A program made the position numbers and the translations under genes. The notes under the pieces are model-generated. The model made no database searches. It had not been told where the DNA came from and saw only the letters and a list, made by a program, of their open reading frames with translations. DNA of 64,000 bases, taken from Planctomycetes bacterium ADurb.Bin069 (GTDB lineage: Bacteria > Planctomycetota > UBA8108 > UBA8890 > UBA8898). The stretch spans positions 1 through 64,000 of the forward strand of contig MWEK01000011.1 of the NCBI GenBank assembly GCA_002070955.1, written 5' to 3'. Shown here one piece after another: positions 24,682 to 34,346 of the stretch (position 1 is its first letter; every line of letters begins with the position of its first letter).

Positions 24682-24860
24682 CAGCGCAACAACAGCCTGT
24701 TCTACTAGACGGAGACCGGCGCGCGCGTGGGCGACATTTTTGGTGACGCTGATCCCCACGTGCACGTTCAACGGGATGAACGCGTTCGACTACCTGACTG
24801 CTCAAGCACACGCCGGAGGTTGCGCGCTACCCGAGGGGCTGGTTGTCTTGAGCCTACAAG
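24682..24860 (+). pseudogene. IS66-family transposase, C-terminal fragment
   Basis: Codons from 24682 read QRNNSLFY, TAG, TETGARVGDIF. The next frame then gives VTLIPTCTFNGMNAFDYLTA and QAHAG. This is the end of the IS66 DDE domain (R-x-N-SLFY-TE-GA-VGD, then NG-N-FDYLT). It carries at least one nonsense codon and one frameshift. Confidence 0.65.
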
Positions 24861-25224
24861 GCAACGCTTGCGCCGCTGAATAACGCATACGCTGCCGGCG
24901 CCGCGGCGCCGGCGATGCTCCCCGGCAGAGACGTCGCCATCGCAGGTCCCGCCCTTCTGCCAATCTCGTCGCACCATGGTGTGTTCTCCGCTGCGTGCCA
25001 AGGGAGGGCTGCGGGCGCAGCGGCAGCGGGCGCGGCGGGGTCGACGCTTCAGCGCCGCCAGCGGACGCGCTCTCGTAGCCGCTGCGCTGGGTCATGGGCC
25101 GCGGACCGAAAGACGCCCCGGCGAAGCGTCGGATAGCTGTCCCCGCGCTCAGCTCGGCCCGAGATTATGGAGAATTCTTCGCGCCGCGCATGCTTGGCGC
25201 AGACTCACGCTACCCGGCGCGGCG

Positions 25225-27537
25225 CTACCGCATGGGCTGCGCCGCGCATAGGTCCGCGAAGATGAAGAGCCACCGCGACGAGGGGTGGACCCAGACCTCC
25301 TTGTAGTTGTAGCAGTTGTCGGCGGGCCAATAGGGCGCGTCGGCATCCAAGCGGGTCTGGATCCCGACGGGGAGCGAGCCCACCATGTCGCCGCTCATGG
25401 CCGAGTACTGGGGAGCGAAATCGTGGCCCTCTCCGTACATGAGGCTCTGGCAGAAGGGATTGCGGCCCAGCGTCCACTCGATCTGGCGGCGGCACAACTC
25501 AAGCAGCGCCTCGTCCCGAAGATAGCGGCCGGCGGCGGCCAGGCCCTTCGCCTGGGAGAGCATCGTGCCGCAGTTGCCCCGGAGGTCGGACCAGGTCGGG
25601 AAGCGGCGCAGGTAAACGCCGTCGGCCAGGCGGACGCCGTTTTCGACCTGCGCGGCCGCGGCGCCGCGGCCGGACTCATCGGTGCGATAGATGCCGGCCG
25701 GGAGCATGTACCAGGGCGCGGTATATTGCGCCGCGTTTTTGAGATACCCGGCGTACAGGCGGACGGCGGCGTCCCACCGCGGGAAGTCGGCGTGCCCGGG
25801 CATGGCGGCGCACAGCCGCGTCAGGCCCACCAGGGGCGCTTGCTCGTGGCCTCGATGGGAGTAGTGCAGAATTCGCCGCTTGTCGGGGCCGGTGTAGAAA
25901 AAGCCCTTCAGCGGGACGTCCCACGGGGGATCCTCGGTCTGCTGGCTCGCGAGCACGATCGCGGCGAAACGGACGGCGGCGCCGGCGTACGCCGGCTCTT
26001 GCGTCGCCTCGAGCAGATCGAGCGCCGCGTTGAGGCCCGCCGCGGCGAGTTCCACGCCGGGCCGCGCGGCGTCGCGCTCCGCCCAGGCGAAATCCTCCTT
26101 CGCCGCGCGAAGGCAGGCGCCGCGGAGCGGATCGGCCGGCGCCATGGCGCGGGCGGCGCGGGCCTCGGCCGCCGCGGCAAGGAAATTGTCGAAGGCGCCG
26201 CGGGCGGCGGTCGCCGTTACATCGTCCACCGTCCCGGGAATCCCGTCGGTCCAGAAGTCCAGCGTGGCCCAGGTGCAGCGGAAGCCGTCGCCGAAGCGCG
26301 TCTTGAGCACCCAGTCGAGGCCCCAGGACGCCTCGGCGATCAGGCGCCGCGAGAGCTCCGCGTCGTTGTCCCGGAGCACGGCGGCCAGATCGAACATGGC
26401 GTAGACGGCCTCCGCGGTGTTGACCAGCCCTTGCGAGAGATCGCCGGCATCGTGCCAGCCGCCGTTGATCGCGATGCGCTTGTCCCCGTGGCGGCAGGTC
26501 CAATCGCGATGACAGAGGTCGTGGATGCCGGGGATGGCGTCCCCGCAGCGCTCGCAGTAGAAGAAGTTGACCGTCTTGACGAGGGTGTCGCGCCAGGCGT
26601 CCGGGGCGATGACGAAGGGCCGCGTGCGCAATCCGCCGGCCTTGAGGAAGTACCGGCCCGGCGCGTCGATGGCCGAGAAGTCCAAAACGCCGAATTCGCC
26701 CAGCGGCGTCCGCCGCCGCTCGATGGCCCGCGCGAGGATCGTCTTGCCCGAGGCCGCGTCGACCAGCTCGAACTCCGCGGCGGCGCAGTCCGACACGAGC
26801 GCGGTCTTGCCGGCGCCCGGCCCGTAGCCGCTGTGGCAGTAGGCGATCCGGCCGGGAGCGACGTTCCAACCCTCGAAGTGGTCGGCTTCCACCCTCTCGA
26901 GTTCCAGCCGGTCGAAGTGGAAGCGGACGTGCTCGGTCGCCCCGGGCTCGTTGCCCTGGAGCCGGTAGGACAGTTCCACGCCCGTGACCTTGTCGCGGCC
27001 CAGGTGGGCGATCTCCCAGACGACACGGTTCCACCGGCCGTTGGCGACGAGCACGAAGTTGCGGCCGTTGCGGTCCCCCATGTTGGGGATCTTCTCGGCG
27101 CCGTCGTTGCGCAGCGCCATGCAGAAGGACACGACGCGGAACCCCGGCAGGTCGGGATAGACCCACAGGGAGAGCCGGTTCCAGCGCCGCCAGTCCTCGC
27201 CGGGCACATTGCGCCGCGCGAGGGCGGCGCCCCAGGGCCGCCCGCCCTCCCCGCCCGGCTTGTCGCCTTTGGTGGGCGACTCGAGCAGCAGCGCGGTCTT
27301 GCCCTCGTGCACGCGGGCGGACGAAAGGCTCATGGCGCCGCGGCCGTGGTGGGACCAGGCGGCGATATCCTCCATGCCGTCAAGCAGCCGGGACTCGAGC
27401 ACGGGCTTGGCCAGCCAACGCGCTCGGATGCCGTCCTCGCGGACCTCCGGCATGGGCATCGCGGGCAGGGAAGCCGCGAGCAGCGCGCCGCTGCCGGCCG
27501 CCAGGCACAACCCGATGATCGCGCTCGTGGATCTCAT
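25225..27537 (-). CDS. Secreted GH9 family endoglucanase-like protein
   Basis: 770 residues from ATG 27537 with a signal peptide (SAIIGLCLAAGSGALLAASL). Residues 30-210 form a CBM-like beta-sandwich (WNRLSLWVYPDLPGF, HVRFHFDRLELERV). Residues about 215-300 are the Ig-like CelD_N domain (GKTILARAIERRRTPLGEFG). The GH9 (alpha/alpha)6 catalytic domain follows, with the catalytic base segment NGGWHDAGDLSQ (about 375-386), WTLGRNPFCQSLMYG and the terminal CYNYKEVWVHPSSRW, whose Glu fits the GH9 acid. GH9 enzymes cut beta-1,4-glucans or, in some groups, act as exo-glucosaminidases. No dockerin is attached. Confidence 0.88.
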   Translation of the reverse strand: MRSTSAIIGLCLAAGSGALLAASLPAMPMPEVREDGIRARWLAKPVLESRLLDGMEDIAAWSHHGRGAMSLSSARVHEGKTALLLESPTKGDKPGGEGGRPWGAALARRNVPGEDWRRWNRLSLWVYPDLPGFRVVSFCMALRNDGAEKIPNMGDRNGRNFVLVANGRWNRVVWEIAHLGRDKVTGVELSYRLQGNEPGATEHVRFHFDRLELERVEADHFEGWNVAPGRIAYCHSGYGPGAGKTALVSDCAAAEFELVDAASGKTILARAIERRRTPLGEFGVLDFSAIDAPGRYFLKAGGLRTRPFVIAPDAWRDTLVKTVNFFYCERCGDAIPGIHDLCHRDWTCRHGDKRIAINGGWHDAGDLSQGLVNTAEAVYAMFDLAAVLRDNDAELSRRLIAEASWGLDWVLKTRFGDGFRCTWATLDFWTDGIPGTVDDVTATAARGAFDNFLAAAAEARAARAMAPADPLRGACLRAAKEDFAWAERDAARPGVELAAAGLNAALDLLEATQEPAYAGAAVRFAAIVLASQQTEDPPWDVPLKGFFYTGPDKRRILHYSHRGHEQAPLVGLTRLCAAMPGHADFPRWDAAVRLYAGYLKNAAQYTAPWYMLPAGIYRTDESGRGAAAAQVENGVRLADGVYLRRFPTWSDLRGNCGTMLSQAKGLAAAGRYLRDEALLELCRRQIEWTLGRNPFCQSLMYGEGHDFAPQYSAMSGDMVGSLPVGIQTRLDADAPYWPADNCYNYKEVWVHPSSRWLFIFADLCAAQPMR

Positions 27538-27596
27538 GGGAATCCGCTCTTTCGGTTCGAGGCGTGACGCGCGGCGGATAACCGCGCCACGGGCCA

Positions 27597-27625
27597 GCAT
27601 GCTCCTTCGGGCCCGCGCTTGTCAA
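27597..27625 (-). promoter_or_regulatory. Promoter of the GH9 gene
   Basis: TTGACA on the minus strand at 27625-27620. With an 18-nt spacer the -10 box is CATGCT; with 17 nt it is GCATGC. The leader is about 50 nt. Confidence 0.4.
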
Positions 27626-27752
27626 GGCCCCGCCGCCCGCGGCCGCGCTGCATTGCTTTCCCGGCGACGCATGCTACCATGCGCCTTGTGGAACGATTCA
27701 AGCCCGGGCGGTCTGCGCCCGCGGCGCCGTCCGGGAATGGCCGCCGAATTCC

Positions 27753-30311
27753 ATGACGCTGCTCGATTTTCTGCCCCCGCCGGATGAGGCCGCGGACGAG
27801 GTCCTGCTGGAACGGTTTCTGGAATACACCGAGAGCATCGGGATCGAGCTCTACCCCGCGCAGGAGACCGCCATCCTGGAGCTCTTCGAGGGGAAGAACG
27901 TCATCCTCAACACGCCGACCGGCTCGGGCAAGTCGCTGGTCGCCGCCGCGCTCCACTTCAAGGCGCTGGCTCAGGGCAGGCGTTCGATCTATACCTGCCC
28001 GATCAAGGCGCTCGTCAACGAGAAGTGGATGGCGCTCTGCCGCGAGTTCGGGCCCGAGAATGTGGGGTTGAGCACCGGGGATGCCACCGTCAACCGCGAC
28101 GCGCCGATTCTTTGCTGCACGGCGGAGATTCTCGCGAATATCGCCTTGCGCGAGGGTGTTTCCGCCGACGTGGACGAGGTCGTGTCCGACGAGTTTCACT
28201 ACTACGCCGACCGCGACCGCGGCGTCGCCTGGCAGGTGCCCATCCTGGTTCTCGAGCAGGCGCGGTTCCTCCTCATGTCCGCCACGCTGGGCGACACCGC
28301 CTTCTTCGAAAGCGAGCTTACCCGCCTGAACGGGCGGCCCAGCGTGACGGTGCGCTCGGACGATCGGCCGGTGCCGCTGGAGTATTCCTACGTCGAGACG
28401 CCGCTGGCGGCGACGCTCCAAACCCTCGTGGCGGAAGGCAAGAGCCCCATCTACGTCGTTCACTTCACGCAGCTTGAAGCCGCGCAGAGCGCGCAGGACT
28501 CCACAAGCATCGACGTCTGCACCAAGAGCGAGAAGGCCGCGCTGGCCGCGGCGGTGGAAGCGTTCAAGTTCACGAGCCCCTACGGCCCCGTGCTCAAGCG
28601 TTGGCTGCGCCACGGGATCGGGCTTCACCACGCCGGGCTCCTGCCGAAGTACCGGGTGCTGGCGGAGCAGCTTGCCCAGAAAAACCTCCTGAAGATCATC
28701 TGCGGCACCGACACCCTCGGCGTGGGCATCAACGTTCCGATTCGCACGGTGGTCTTCACGCGGCTCTGCAAGTTCGACGGCCGCAAGACCGGCATCCTGA
28801 GCGCGCGGGAGTTCCACCAGATCGCCGGGCGCGCGGGCCGCAAGGGGTTCGACGACCGCGGTTGGGTCGTGGTGCAGGCGCCCGAGCACGTCATCGAGAA
28901 CCTGAAGTTCAAGGAGAAGAAGAAGCGGGAGGGCAAGAAGTACGTGGCCCGCAAGCCGCCCGACCGGAACTTCGTCGCCTGGGATCGGAAGACCTACGCC
29001 CGCCTCGTCGGCGCCCGGCCCGAGCGCCTGACGTCGCAGTTTCAGGTTTCGCACGGCATGCTGCTCAACGTCCTGAGCCGGGGCGGCGACGCCTGCGGGG
29101 CCATGCGCGACCTCATCCGGCGCTGCCACGACCCGGAGAAGGCCAAGACCCGGCACCGGCGGCGCGCCTGGCAGCTCTTCCGGGCGCTCCTGGGATCCCA
29201 GATCCTGGAGATCGTTCCTCGCGACGAGGACGGCACCTACCTGCGGGTCAACGTCGAGCTGCCCGACGATTTCGCGATGGATCAGACGCTCTCGCTCTAC
29301 CTTCTCAACACGCTTCCGCTCCTGGACCCGGAGGCGCCCGACTATTCCCTCGACGTCATCACCCTCATCGAATCCATCCTCGAGGACCCCGACATCATCC
29401 TGAGGAAACAACTGGACAAGCTCAAGGCCGAGGCGGTGGCGCGCATGAAGCTGGAAGGGCTCGAGTACGAGGAGCGCATGCAGGAACTGGAGAAGCTCGA
29501 GCACCCCAAGCCCAAGCGCGATTTCATCTACGAGACCTTCGGGGCCTTCGCCCGGCGGCATCCGTGGGTCGGCCAGGAGCACATCCGTCCGAAATCCATC
29601 GCCCGGGAGATGTGGGAGGGTTTTCGCTCCTTCGCCGACTACGTGCGCGAGTACGACCTGGCGCGGTCCGAGGGGCTGCTCCTGCGGCATCTGTCCGGCG
29701 TGTACAAGGTGCTGCGCCAGACGGTGCCGGACGGCGCGAAGGACGAGGCCGTGCGCGAGATCGAGGCGTACCTCGGCGCCATGATCCAGCAGGTTGACTC
29801 GAGCCTGCTGGACGAGTGGGAGAAGATGCGCGATCCGAGCTTCGCTCGGGCGGAGACCGCGGAAGTCCGCCCGCCCGGCGCGGAAGACCCGGCCCGCGCC
29901 GCCGCCCGCCAGGAAGCGGCCTTCCTTGCCGCGGTGCGCACGGGCATCTTCACTTTCCTGCGCGCGCTCGTGGTGGGGGACTACGAGGCGGCCATCGAGG
30001 CGCTGGCGCCGCCCGAGGATGCGCGCGGCCGGCCGTGGACCGTCGAGCGCCTCCGCGGGGAGGTCGAGGCGTACCTGGCGGATCACGCGGCGATTTGCCT
30101 GGATCCGAACGCCCGGAACCGCCGCCACACCTATCTCTTGTCCCCCGAGGAAGAGGGCCGCCCGGTGGTGCAGCAGGTGCTCGTGGACCCGGAGGAGCAC
30201 TGCGACTGGGCGGCGGAGTTCGACGTCGATTCGGCCCGGTGGCGCGAGCGGGCCGAAGCGGCCCTCCGGCTCAGGCAGATGGGCCCGATGGGATCCATGC
30301 GCCTGGCGTGA
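27753..30311 (+). CDS. Ski2-like superfamily 2 helicase (DUF3516 type)
   Basis: 852 residues. Motif I is [15 protein letters not shown] (about 54-68), motif Ia [13 protein letters not shown], motif [11 protein letters not shown], motif [11 protein letters not shown], motif IV region [14 protein letters not shown], motif [19 protein letters not shown] and motif [16 protein letters not shown]. The DEFH box and the long C-terminal region after [19 protein letters not shown] match the actinobacterial-type Ski2-like helicases with a DUF3516 C-terminus. They are presumed ATP-dependent RNA or DNA unwinding enzymes acting in the cytoplasm; the substrate is not known. It is a single-gene unit, divergent from the GH9 gene. 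Confidence 0.9.
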   Translation: MTLLDFLPPPDEAADEVLLERFLEYTESIGIELYPAQETAILELFEGKNVILNTPTGSGKSLVAAALHFKALAQGRRSIYTCPIKALVNEKWMALCREFGPENVGLSTGDATVNRDAPILCCTAEILANIALREGVSADVDEVVSDEFHYYADRDRGVAWQVPILVLEQARFLLMSATLGDTAFFESELTRLNGRPSVTVRSDDRPVPLEYSYVETPLAATLQTLVAEGKSPIYVVHFTQLEAAQSAQDSTSIDVCTKSEKAALAAAVEAFKFTSPYGPVLKRWLRHGIGLHHAGLLPKYRVLAEQLAQKNLLKIICGTDTLGVGINVPIRTVVFTRLCKFDGRKTGILSAREFHQIAGRAGRKGFDDRGWVVVQAPEHVIENLKFKEKKKREGKKYVARKPPDRNFVAWDRKTYARLVGARPERLTSQFQVSHGMLLNVLSRGGDACGAMRDLIRRCHDPEKAKTRHRRRAWQLFRALLGSQILEIVPRDEDGTYLRVNVELPDDFAMDQTLSLYLLNTLPLLDPEAPDYSLDVITLIESILEDPDIILRKQLDKLKAEAVARMKLEGLEYEERMQELEKLEHPKPKRDFIYETFGAFARRHPWVGQEHIRPKSIAREMWEGFRSFADYVREYDLARSEGLLLRHLSGVYKVLRQTVPDGAKDEAVREIEAYLGAMIQQVDSSLLDEWEKMRDPSFARAETAEVRPPGAEDPARAAARQEAAFLAAVRTGIFTFLRALVVGDYEAAIEALAPPEDARGRPWTVERLRGEVEAYLADHAAICLDPNARNRRHTYLLSPEEEGRPVVQQVLVDPEEHCDWAAEFDVDSARWRERAEAALRLRQMGPMGSMRLA

Positions 30312-30338
30312 CGCCCGGGCGGCGCAGCGCGGCGCCCC

Positions 30339-32396
30339 TCACTCGCGGCGGAGAAACACGTAGTCCAGGCCGAAGAGGTTTGCGCCCGTCGCGGCGGGGT
30401 TGGGCGCCAGCGTCTCCACGTCGAGGGTGTTCTTGCCCTCGCGCAGGTCGAAGACGCCCAGCACCGCCTGCAGCCAGGAGAGGCGCGGGGAGTAGCAGTC
30501 GATGACCGCCTCCGCCGCCTGTCCGTTCACGGAGATCCTCTGCCGGCCGTAGTCCGGCGCCAGGCAGAGATTGAGCTCGATGCGATAGCGGCCGGCCGCG
30601 GGCGCGGCGAAGTGGACCCGAAGCCGGTCGCCCGGCTTCGAGCCGCGCCAGACCAGGTGCGCGGCGCCCAGGCAGTTGGCGAGGCGTTCCTTCCGGACCG
30701 AGCCGCCCGTCGCCTCGCAGGGCAGCGCCTCGCCCTCGATCGGGTCGAGCATGCGCTCGCGGGGGCCGAGATCGCGGGGCGCGAGCGCGCCGCGTGCCAC
30801 GGGGCGCGGCCCGCCGGAGCCCGGCGCGGCGTACCAGTAAACGACGTGCGTCCACGTGGGGATGCAGGGCATCCAATGCCACATCTCCTGGAGGAAGCGG
30901 ATCCGCGCGGCGTATGGAATCGCGTCGAGCACGTACCACCGGTTCAGACTGACGTGCCCGCCGCTGGCCGGGCCGTCGACGCGGGTCTGGGCGTGATAAG
31001 GCCGGACGAAAGGCCTGTTGTGGCCGTAGGCGAATCCGTAGTCGTCCTCGGTGCCGGTGCCGAAGGTGCTCGGGAAGGGCTCGCCGTCCACGTAGATTTT
31101 CTGATCGCCCTCGCCCCACCAGATCAGGACGGGATTGGCGATCTGGTACACGCTGCCGACGACTTTGCCGGCGCCTTCGGTTTCCAGAAGCGGCGTGTCG
31201 AAAAAGGGCCGCGTGTGGCGTGTCAGCGCCGCCCACTGGGCGCGCAGGTGCAGGTCGCGGGGCGTGAACGCCCGCGCCCCCGCAAGAAACTTCAACTCCA
31301 CGGTGTAGGCGATGGGGCCGACGTTCTCGATGCGGAACTCCATCGACCGCGCGAAGGGCATTAGGAGCCGGCTCGTCATCCAGCCGTCGGCGCCCACGGT
31401 GAAGAACAGGTTTTCGTAGGGATTCAAGCCGGGCGCGGAGCCGAAAAAATCCCCCAGCGGAGTCTCGATGCTCCGCGCGCCGTCGAAGTCGATCCGGAGG
31501 ACGAGGAAGCGCAGCGCGTTGTGCGCCCGCCGCGGGTCGTCCCACGCCGCGCTCTCGGTCGTTTCGGCCGCTCGCGCGGACCAGGTGAAGACGGCCTGCT
31601 CGCCGAGGATGGGCGGAAGCGCGCCCGTCTCGCCAGGAGGAATCGTCAGGCGCTCCGCGATTTCCCGCGCTTCGCCGGGCGGAGAGGCGGGGCGCGGATG
31701 GGCGAGGGCGCGGACGGCCGCGCGTTGGGTTTCGGCCCAGCGGGCGGCGCCCGCCGGGTCGAAGGTCCGAACCGCCGTTCCGGCGGGATAGGCGCGGTAG
31801 TCGATCTCGTAGTAGAGGAGGACCGGCCGGTCTTGCTCCTCGACGGTGATCTTGAGGGATTCTCCGTACGGGATCGGGTAGTAGAGATTGCCCCCCGTGC
31901 CGCTCACGTAGGAAAACTCGGGATCGAAGGGCGCGAGAGCGCCGCTGAAGAAGGCTTGGAGCGGCGCCTCGAGGCGCGGGGCGCTCTCACCGTCGAAGTA
32001 AAAGCGCATCGCCTGTCGATTGGCGGGATTGGCGGACCAGAACCGCACCACGGCGCCCGGGCCCTTCAGGTCCGCGAGCACGTGCTCGGTGCGCCCGGCG
32101 TTCCTCTCGGTGCGGACGTACTGACCGACGTCGTGGTTGGCGAACCAGGCCTCGCCGTCCTCGCCGCCCTCGCGGCTGGCGCGGTCGTAGCTGCTCGCCA
32201 TGGCTTTCTTGAAGAACGGCTCGGGTTTTCGGGCCAGGTTCTCGAAGTCCGCCATCTCCAGGAGGAGCGTCTCGACGCCGATCGCCGCGGTTCCGGGGGC
32301 CGCCGGCCCGCCGGCAGGCGGAGCGGCGCCTCGCGCCGAGGCCAGCGCCGAAACCACCGCGAAGGCGCACCAAAGCCCGAGGGGATGTCTCCACAT
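30339..32396 (-). CDS. Secreted DUF2961 protein (second copy, GH172-like)
   Basis: 685 residues from ATG 32396 with AAGGAG upstream and a signal peptide ending at ASARGA. DUF2961 hallmarks include GPGAVVRFWSANPANRQAMRF, YFDGESAPRLEAPL, IKIYVDGEPFPSTFGTGTEDDY and YHAQTRVDGPASGG; the acid-rich GTGTEDDY lies near residue 450. A C-terminal beta-sandwich (LRVHFAAPAAGRYRIELNLC) probably binds carbohydrate. Compared with the copy at 13875-15524 it is 136 residues longer and has an insertion of about 150 residues in the first half. Confidence 0.87.
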   Translation of the reverse strand: MWRHPLGLWCAFAVVSALASARGAAPPAGGPAAPGTAAIGVETLLLEMADFENLARKPEPFFKKAMASSYDRASREGGEDGEAWFANHDVGQYVRTERNAGRTEHVLADLKGPGAVVRFWSANPANRQAMRFYFDGESAPRLEAPLQAFFSGALAPFDPEFSYVSGTGGNLYYPIPYGESLKITVEEQDRPVLLYYEIDYRAYPAGTAVRTFDPAGAARWAETQRAAVRALAHPRPASPPGEAREIAERLTIPPGETGALPPILGEQAVFTWSARAAETTESAAWDDPRRAHNALRFLVLRIDFDGARSIETPLGDFFGSAPGLNPYENLFFTVGADGWMTSRLLMPFARSMEFRIENVGPIAYTVELKFLAGARAFTPRDLHLRAQWAALTRHTRPFFDTPLLETEGAGKVVGSVYQIANPVLIWWGEGDQKIYVDGEPFPSTFGTGTEDDYGFAYGHNRPFVRPYHAQTRVDGPASGGHVSLNRWYVLDAIPYAARIRFLQEMWHWMPCIPTWTHVVYWYAAPGSGGPRPVARGALAPRDLGPRERMLDPIEGEALPCEATGGSVRKERLANCLGAAHLVWRGSKPGDRLRVHFAAPAAGRYRIELNLCLAPDYGRQRISVNGQAAEAVIDCYSPRLSWLQAVLGVFDLREGKNTLDVETLAPNPAATGANLFGLDYVFLRRE

Positions 32397-32502
32397 GGTT
32401 GCTCTCCTTGCGCGCGGCCCGCGAAGGGCGGGCGACGGCGCGTGGAGCCGGCGGCGCGCCACGGCGCCCGCCGGCATCAATGGGGGAAAACGGCGCCGGC
32501 GG

Positions 32503-33177
32503 CTACCGCGCGACCGGCACGAAGGGCACGATAGGGTCAATGGGCAGGACTGGGTCGATCGGGTCCACCGGCCCCACCGGCACGATGGGCATGAAACCGT
32601 ACCGGAGGAGCTGGGCGATGGCTTCGCTGCCGGCGACGCGCACCAAGATGGAGTATCCGCGCGGGCAGCCGCATGCCTCGCAGACGGGGTACGGCCAGTA
32701 TTCGATGCGCACCTCGGACACGCGGCCGCCGAGGGATTCGATCCACGCGGCGACTCGCGCTTCCTCTTTGCCTTCGAATCCCGTGTCCCACGCATCGCGT
32801 TCGCACTGCTTCGGAGAGTAGGAGAGAATGGTCTCCTCCTGAAGGCCTCGCAGACACGTGAGCTCATCGGCCGTCTCATCCCGTCCGGGCCGCAGGAAGG
32901 GCGGCGGCGGAGGCGGCCCCTCTCCGAAGAGGAACGCGAGGGCGGACACGGCGTCCGCGACGTTGATCTGGCCGTCGTCGTTCACATCGAGGGCATCGAG
33001 GCAGTCGCCGTCGCCGCCGTTGCTGAAGAGAAAGCGGAGAATGTAGACCGGATCCCCGATGTCGAAGGCGCCGTCGCCGTTCGCGTCGCCCCGCGCGAAG
33101 ATGCCGCCGTCGTCAGCGGCCCAGGACGGCGCCGCGGCGGCGCAGAGAAGAACCAGGCCGAGAAAAATCGCACGCAT
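32503..33177 (-). CDS. Exported dockerin-type-I-like repeat protein
   Basis: 224 residues from ATG 33177 behind AAGGAGG. A signal peptide is followed by two calcium-loop repeats: RGDANGDGAFDIGDPVYILR (about 29-48) and DVNDDGQINVADAVSAL (about 64-80). These EF-hand-like loops, with the 'LRFLFSNGGDGDCLDALDVN' spacing, are the pattern common in Planctomycetota surface proteins. After a seven-proline linker comes a cysteine-containing domain (CEACGCPRGYSI) and a tail of PxxP repeats (PVGPVDPIDPVLPIDP). No cohesin is visible here, so calcium-dependent surface attachment is inference. Confidence 0.8.
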   Translation of the reverse strand: MRAIFLGLVLLCAAAAPSWAADDGGIFARGDANGDGAFDIGDPVYILRFLFSNGGDGDCLDALDVNDDGQINVADAVSALAFLFGEGPPPPPPFLRPGRDETADELTCLRGLQEETILSYSPKQCERDAWDTGFEGKEEARVAAWIESLGGRVSEVRIEYWPYPVCEACGCPRGYSILVRVAGSEAIAQLLRYGFMPIVPVGPVDPIDPVLPIDPIVPFVPVAR

Positions 33178-33210
33178 GGCCTCCTCCTTGTTGATAGCCT
33201 CCATAACCCA

Positions 33211-33239
33211 ATTGAATTGGATCGGCCCGCGGGTGTCAA
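33211..33239 (-). promoter_or_regulatory. Promoter of the dockerin-like gene
   Basis: On the minus strand TTGACA (33239-33234), 17-nt spacer, TTCAAT (33216-33211), leaving a leader of about 27 nt that contains the AAGGAGG site. Confidence 0.6.
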
Positions 33240-33464
33240 GCATTACTTTGGCCGCCTCTCCGCGCGACGCCGGAAACCTCCTCGGCGCGGATTGCGCGGG
33301 GGAGGGCCGTCGCGTAGGATGCCTGCCTTCGCCGGCGCGGTCGCAAGGCTTGAGAGCGATACCACGCGCGGGGGTGCGAGCCGCGCGCGCGGCCGAACTC
33401 GACCGCGGGACGGCCCCGCGGCGGGTCTGCCGCTTTCCCGCGGTTTGTCGCCGCCGGCGGGGCG

Positions 33465-34274
33465 GTGCGGACCTATCTGCTCCACGTGCCGCCCGGGCAC
33501 GATGCGGCCAGGGCCGCGCCGCTCGTTCTCGTCTTTCACGGCTCGGCGGGAAGCGCCGCGCTGGCCGCGGCCTTGACCGGCATGAGCGCCAAGGCCGACG
33601 AAGCCGGGTTCATCGCGGCCTATCCCAACGGCACCGGGGCGGCGGCGCTGCGGTCCTTCAACGCCGGCGGCAGGTCCGGCATCGCGGCCGCCGCCGCCGC
33701 CGACGATGTGGAGTTCACCGCCGCCATGCTGGACGACATCGCCTCCGTCGTCAACGTCGATCCGAAGCGGGTCTTCGCCACCGGCATGTCGAACGGCGCC
33801 ATGATGTGCCACCGCCTCGGCGCCGAACTTTCCCAGCGCATTGCCGCCATCGCCCCTGTCGCCGGGACGCTGGCCGTCGCTTCCATCGCCCCGGCGCGGC
33901 CCGTGCCGGTCATGCAGTTTCACGGCACGGCCGACACGTTCGTGCCGTGGAACGGTCCCAACGAAAGAACGCCGCGCTTCGTCACCTTCAAGTCGGTTCC
34001 GGAGACCATCGCGATGTGGGTGAAGGCCGACGGCTGTCCGGAGGAGCCCGTGGTGCGCGTCGAGCCCGACAAGGCCGGCGACGGCACGAAGGTGGTGCGC
34101 GCGACCTACGGCCCCGGCAAGGACGGCGCCGAAGTGGTGCTCTTCACCATCGAGGGCGGCGGCCATACGTGGCCCGGAGGGGAGACGCTCTTCCGGTTTC
34201 TCGGAAAGACGACCCGCAATATCTCCGCCAACGATCTCATGTGGGAGTTTTTCAAGAAACACCCGCTGAAATAG
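33465..34274 (+). CDS. PHB-depolymerase/LpqC-type esterase
   Basis: 269 residues of an alpha/beta-hydrolase: RTYLLHVPPGHDAARAAPLV and LVFHGSAGSAA (oxyanion region), nucleophile motif ATGMSNGAMMCHRL (G-x-S-x-G), acid region VMQFHGTADTFVPWNG, histidine in GGGHTWPGG. This is the polyhydroxybutyrate depolymerase / feruloyl-esterase-like family (LpqC), usually secreted. The only in-frame start after the upstream TGA at 33351 is GTG 33465, which has no ribosome binding site and leaves no signal peptide. The family-like sequence FVAAGGAVRTYLL even begins a few codons earlier. The 5' end may therefore be damaged, mis-assembled or use an unusual start. Confidence 0.8.
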   Translation: MRTYLLHVPPGHDAARAAPLVLVFHGSAGSAALAAALTGMSAKADEAGFIAAYPNGTGAAALRSFNAGGRSGIAAAAAADDVEFTAAMLDDIASVVNVDPKRVFATGMSNGAMMCHRLGAELSQRIAAIAPVAGTLAVASIAPARPVPVMQFHGTADTFVPWNGPNERTPRFVTFKSVPETIAMWVKADGCPEEPVVRVEPDKAGDGTKVVRATYGPGKDGAEVVLFTIEGGGHTWPGGETLFRFLGKTTRNISANDLMWEFFKKHPLK

Positions 34275-34346
34275 AGGGCGGTCGGAAACGGCTGCGCGCC
34301 GCGGTCCCCCGGGGCGGCGCGTTCCGAGTGTAAGCCGCGCGCGCCG

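Larger units (their letters stand above)
24274..25224. other. Decayed interval with no intact gene
   Basis: It holds the frameshifted patatin fragment (24332-24540) and the IS66 C-terminal fragment (24682-24860). From 24861 to 25224 nothing was recognised. GC content rises back to the window norm toward the GH9 gene. Confidence 0.6.

Noticed and set aside
32399..32821. Collagen-like Gly-x-y ORF on the plus strand (GTKGTIGSMGRTGSIG...)
   Set aside because: It is the antisense of the Pro/Val/Asp repeat tail of the minus-strand dockerin protein, which has a signal peptide, ribosome binding site and promoter.
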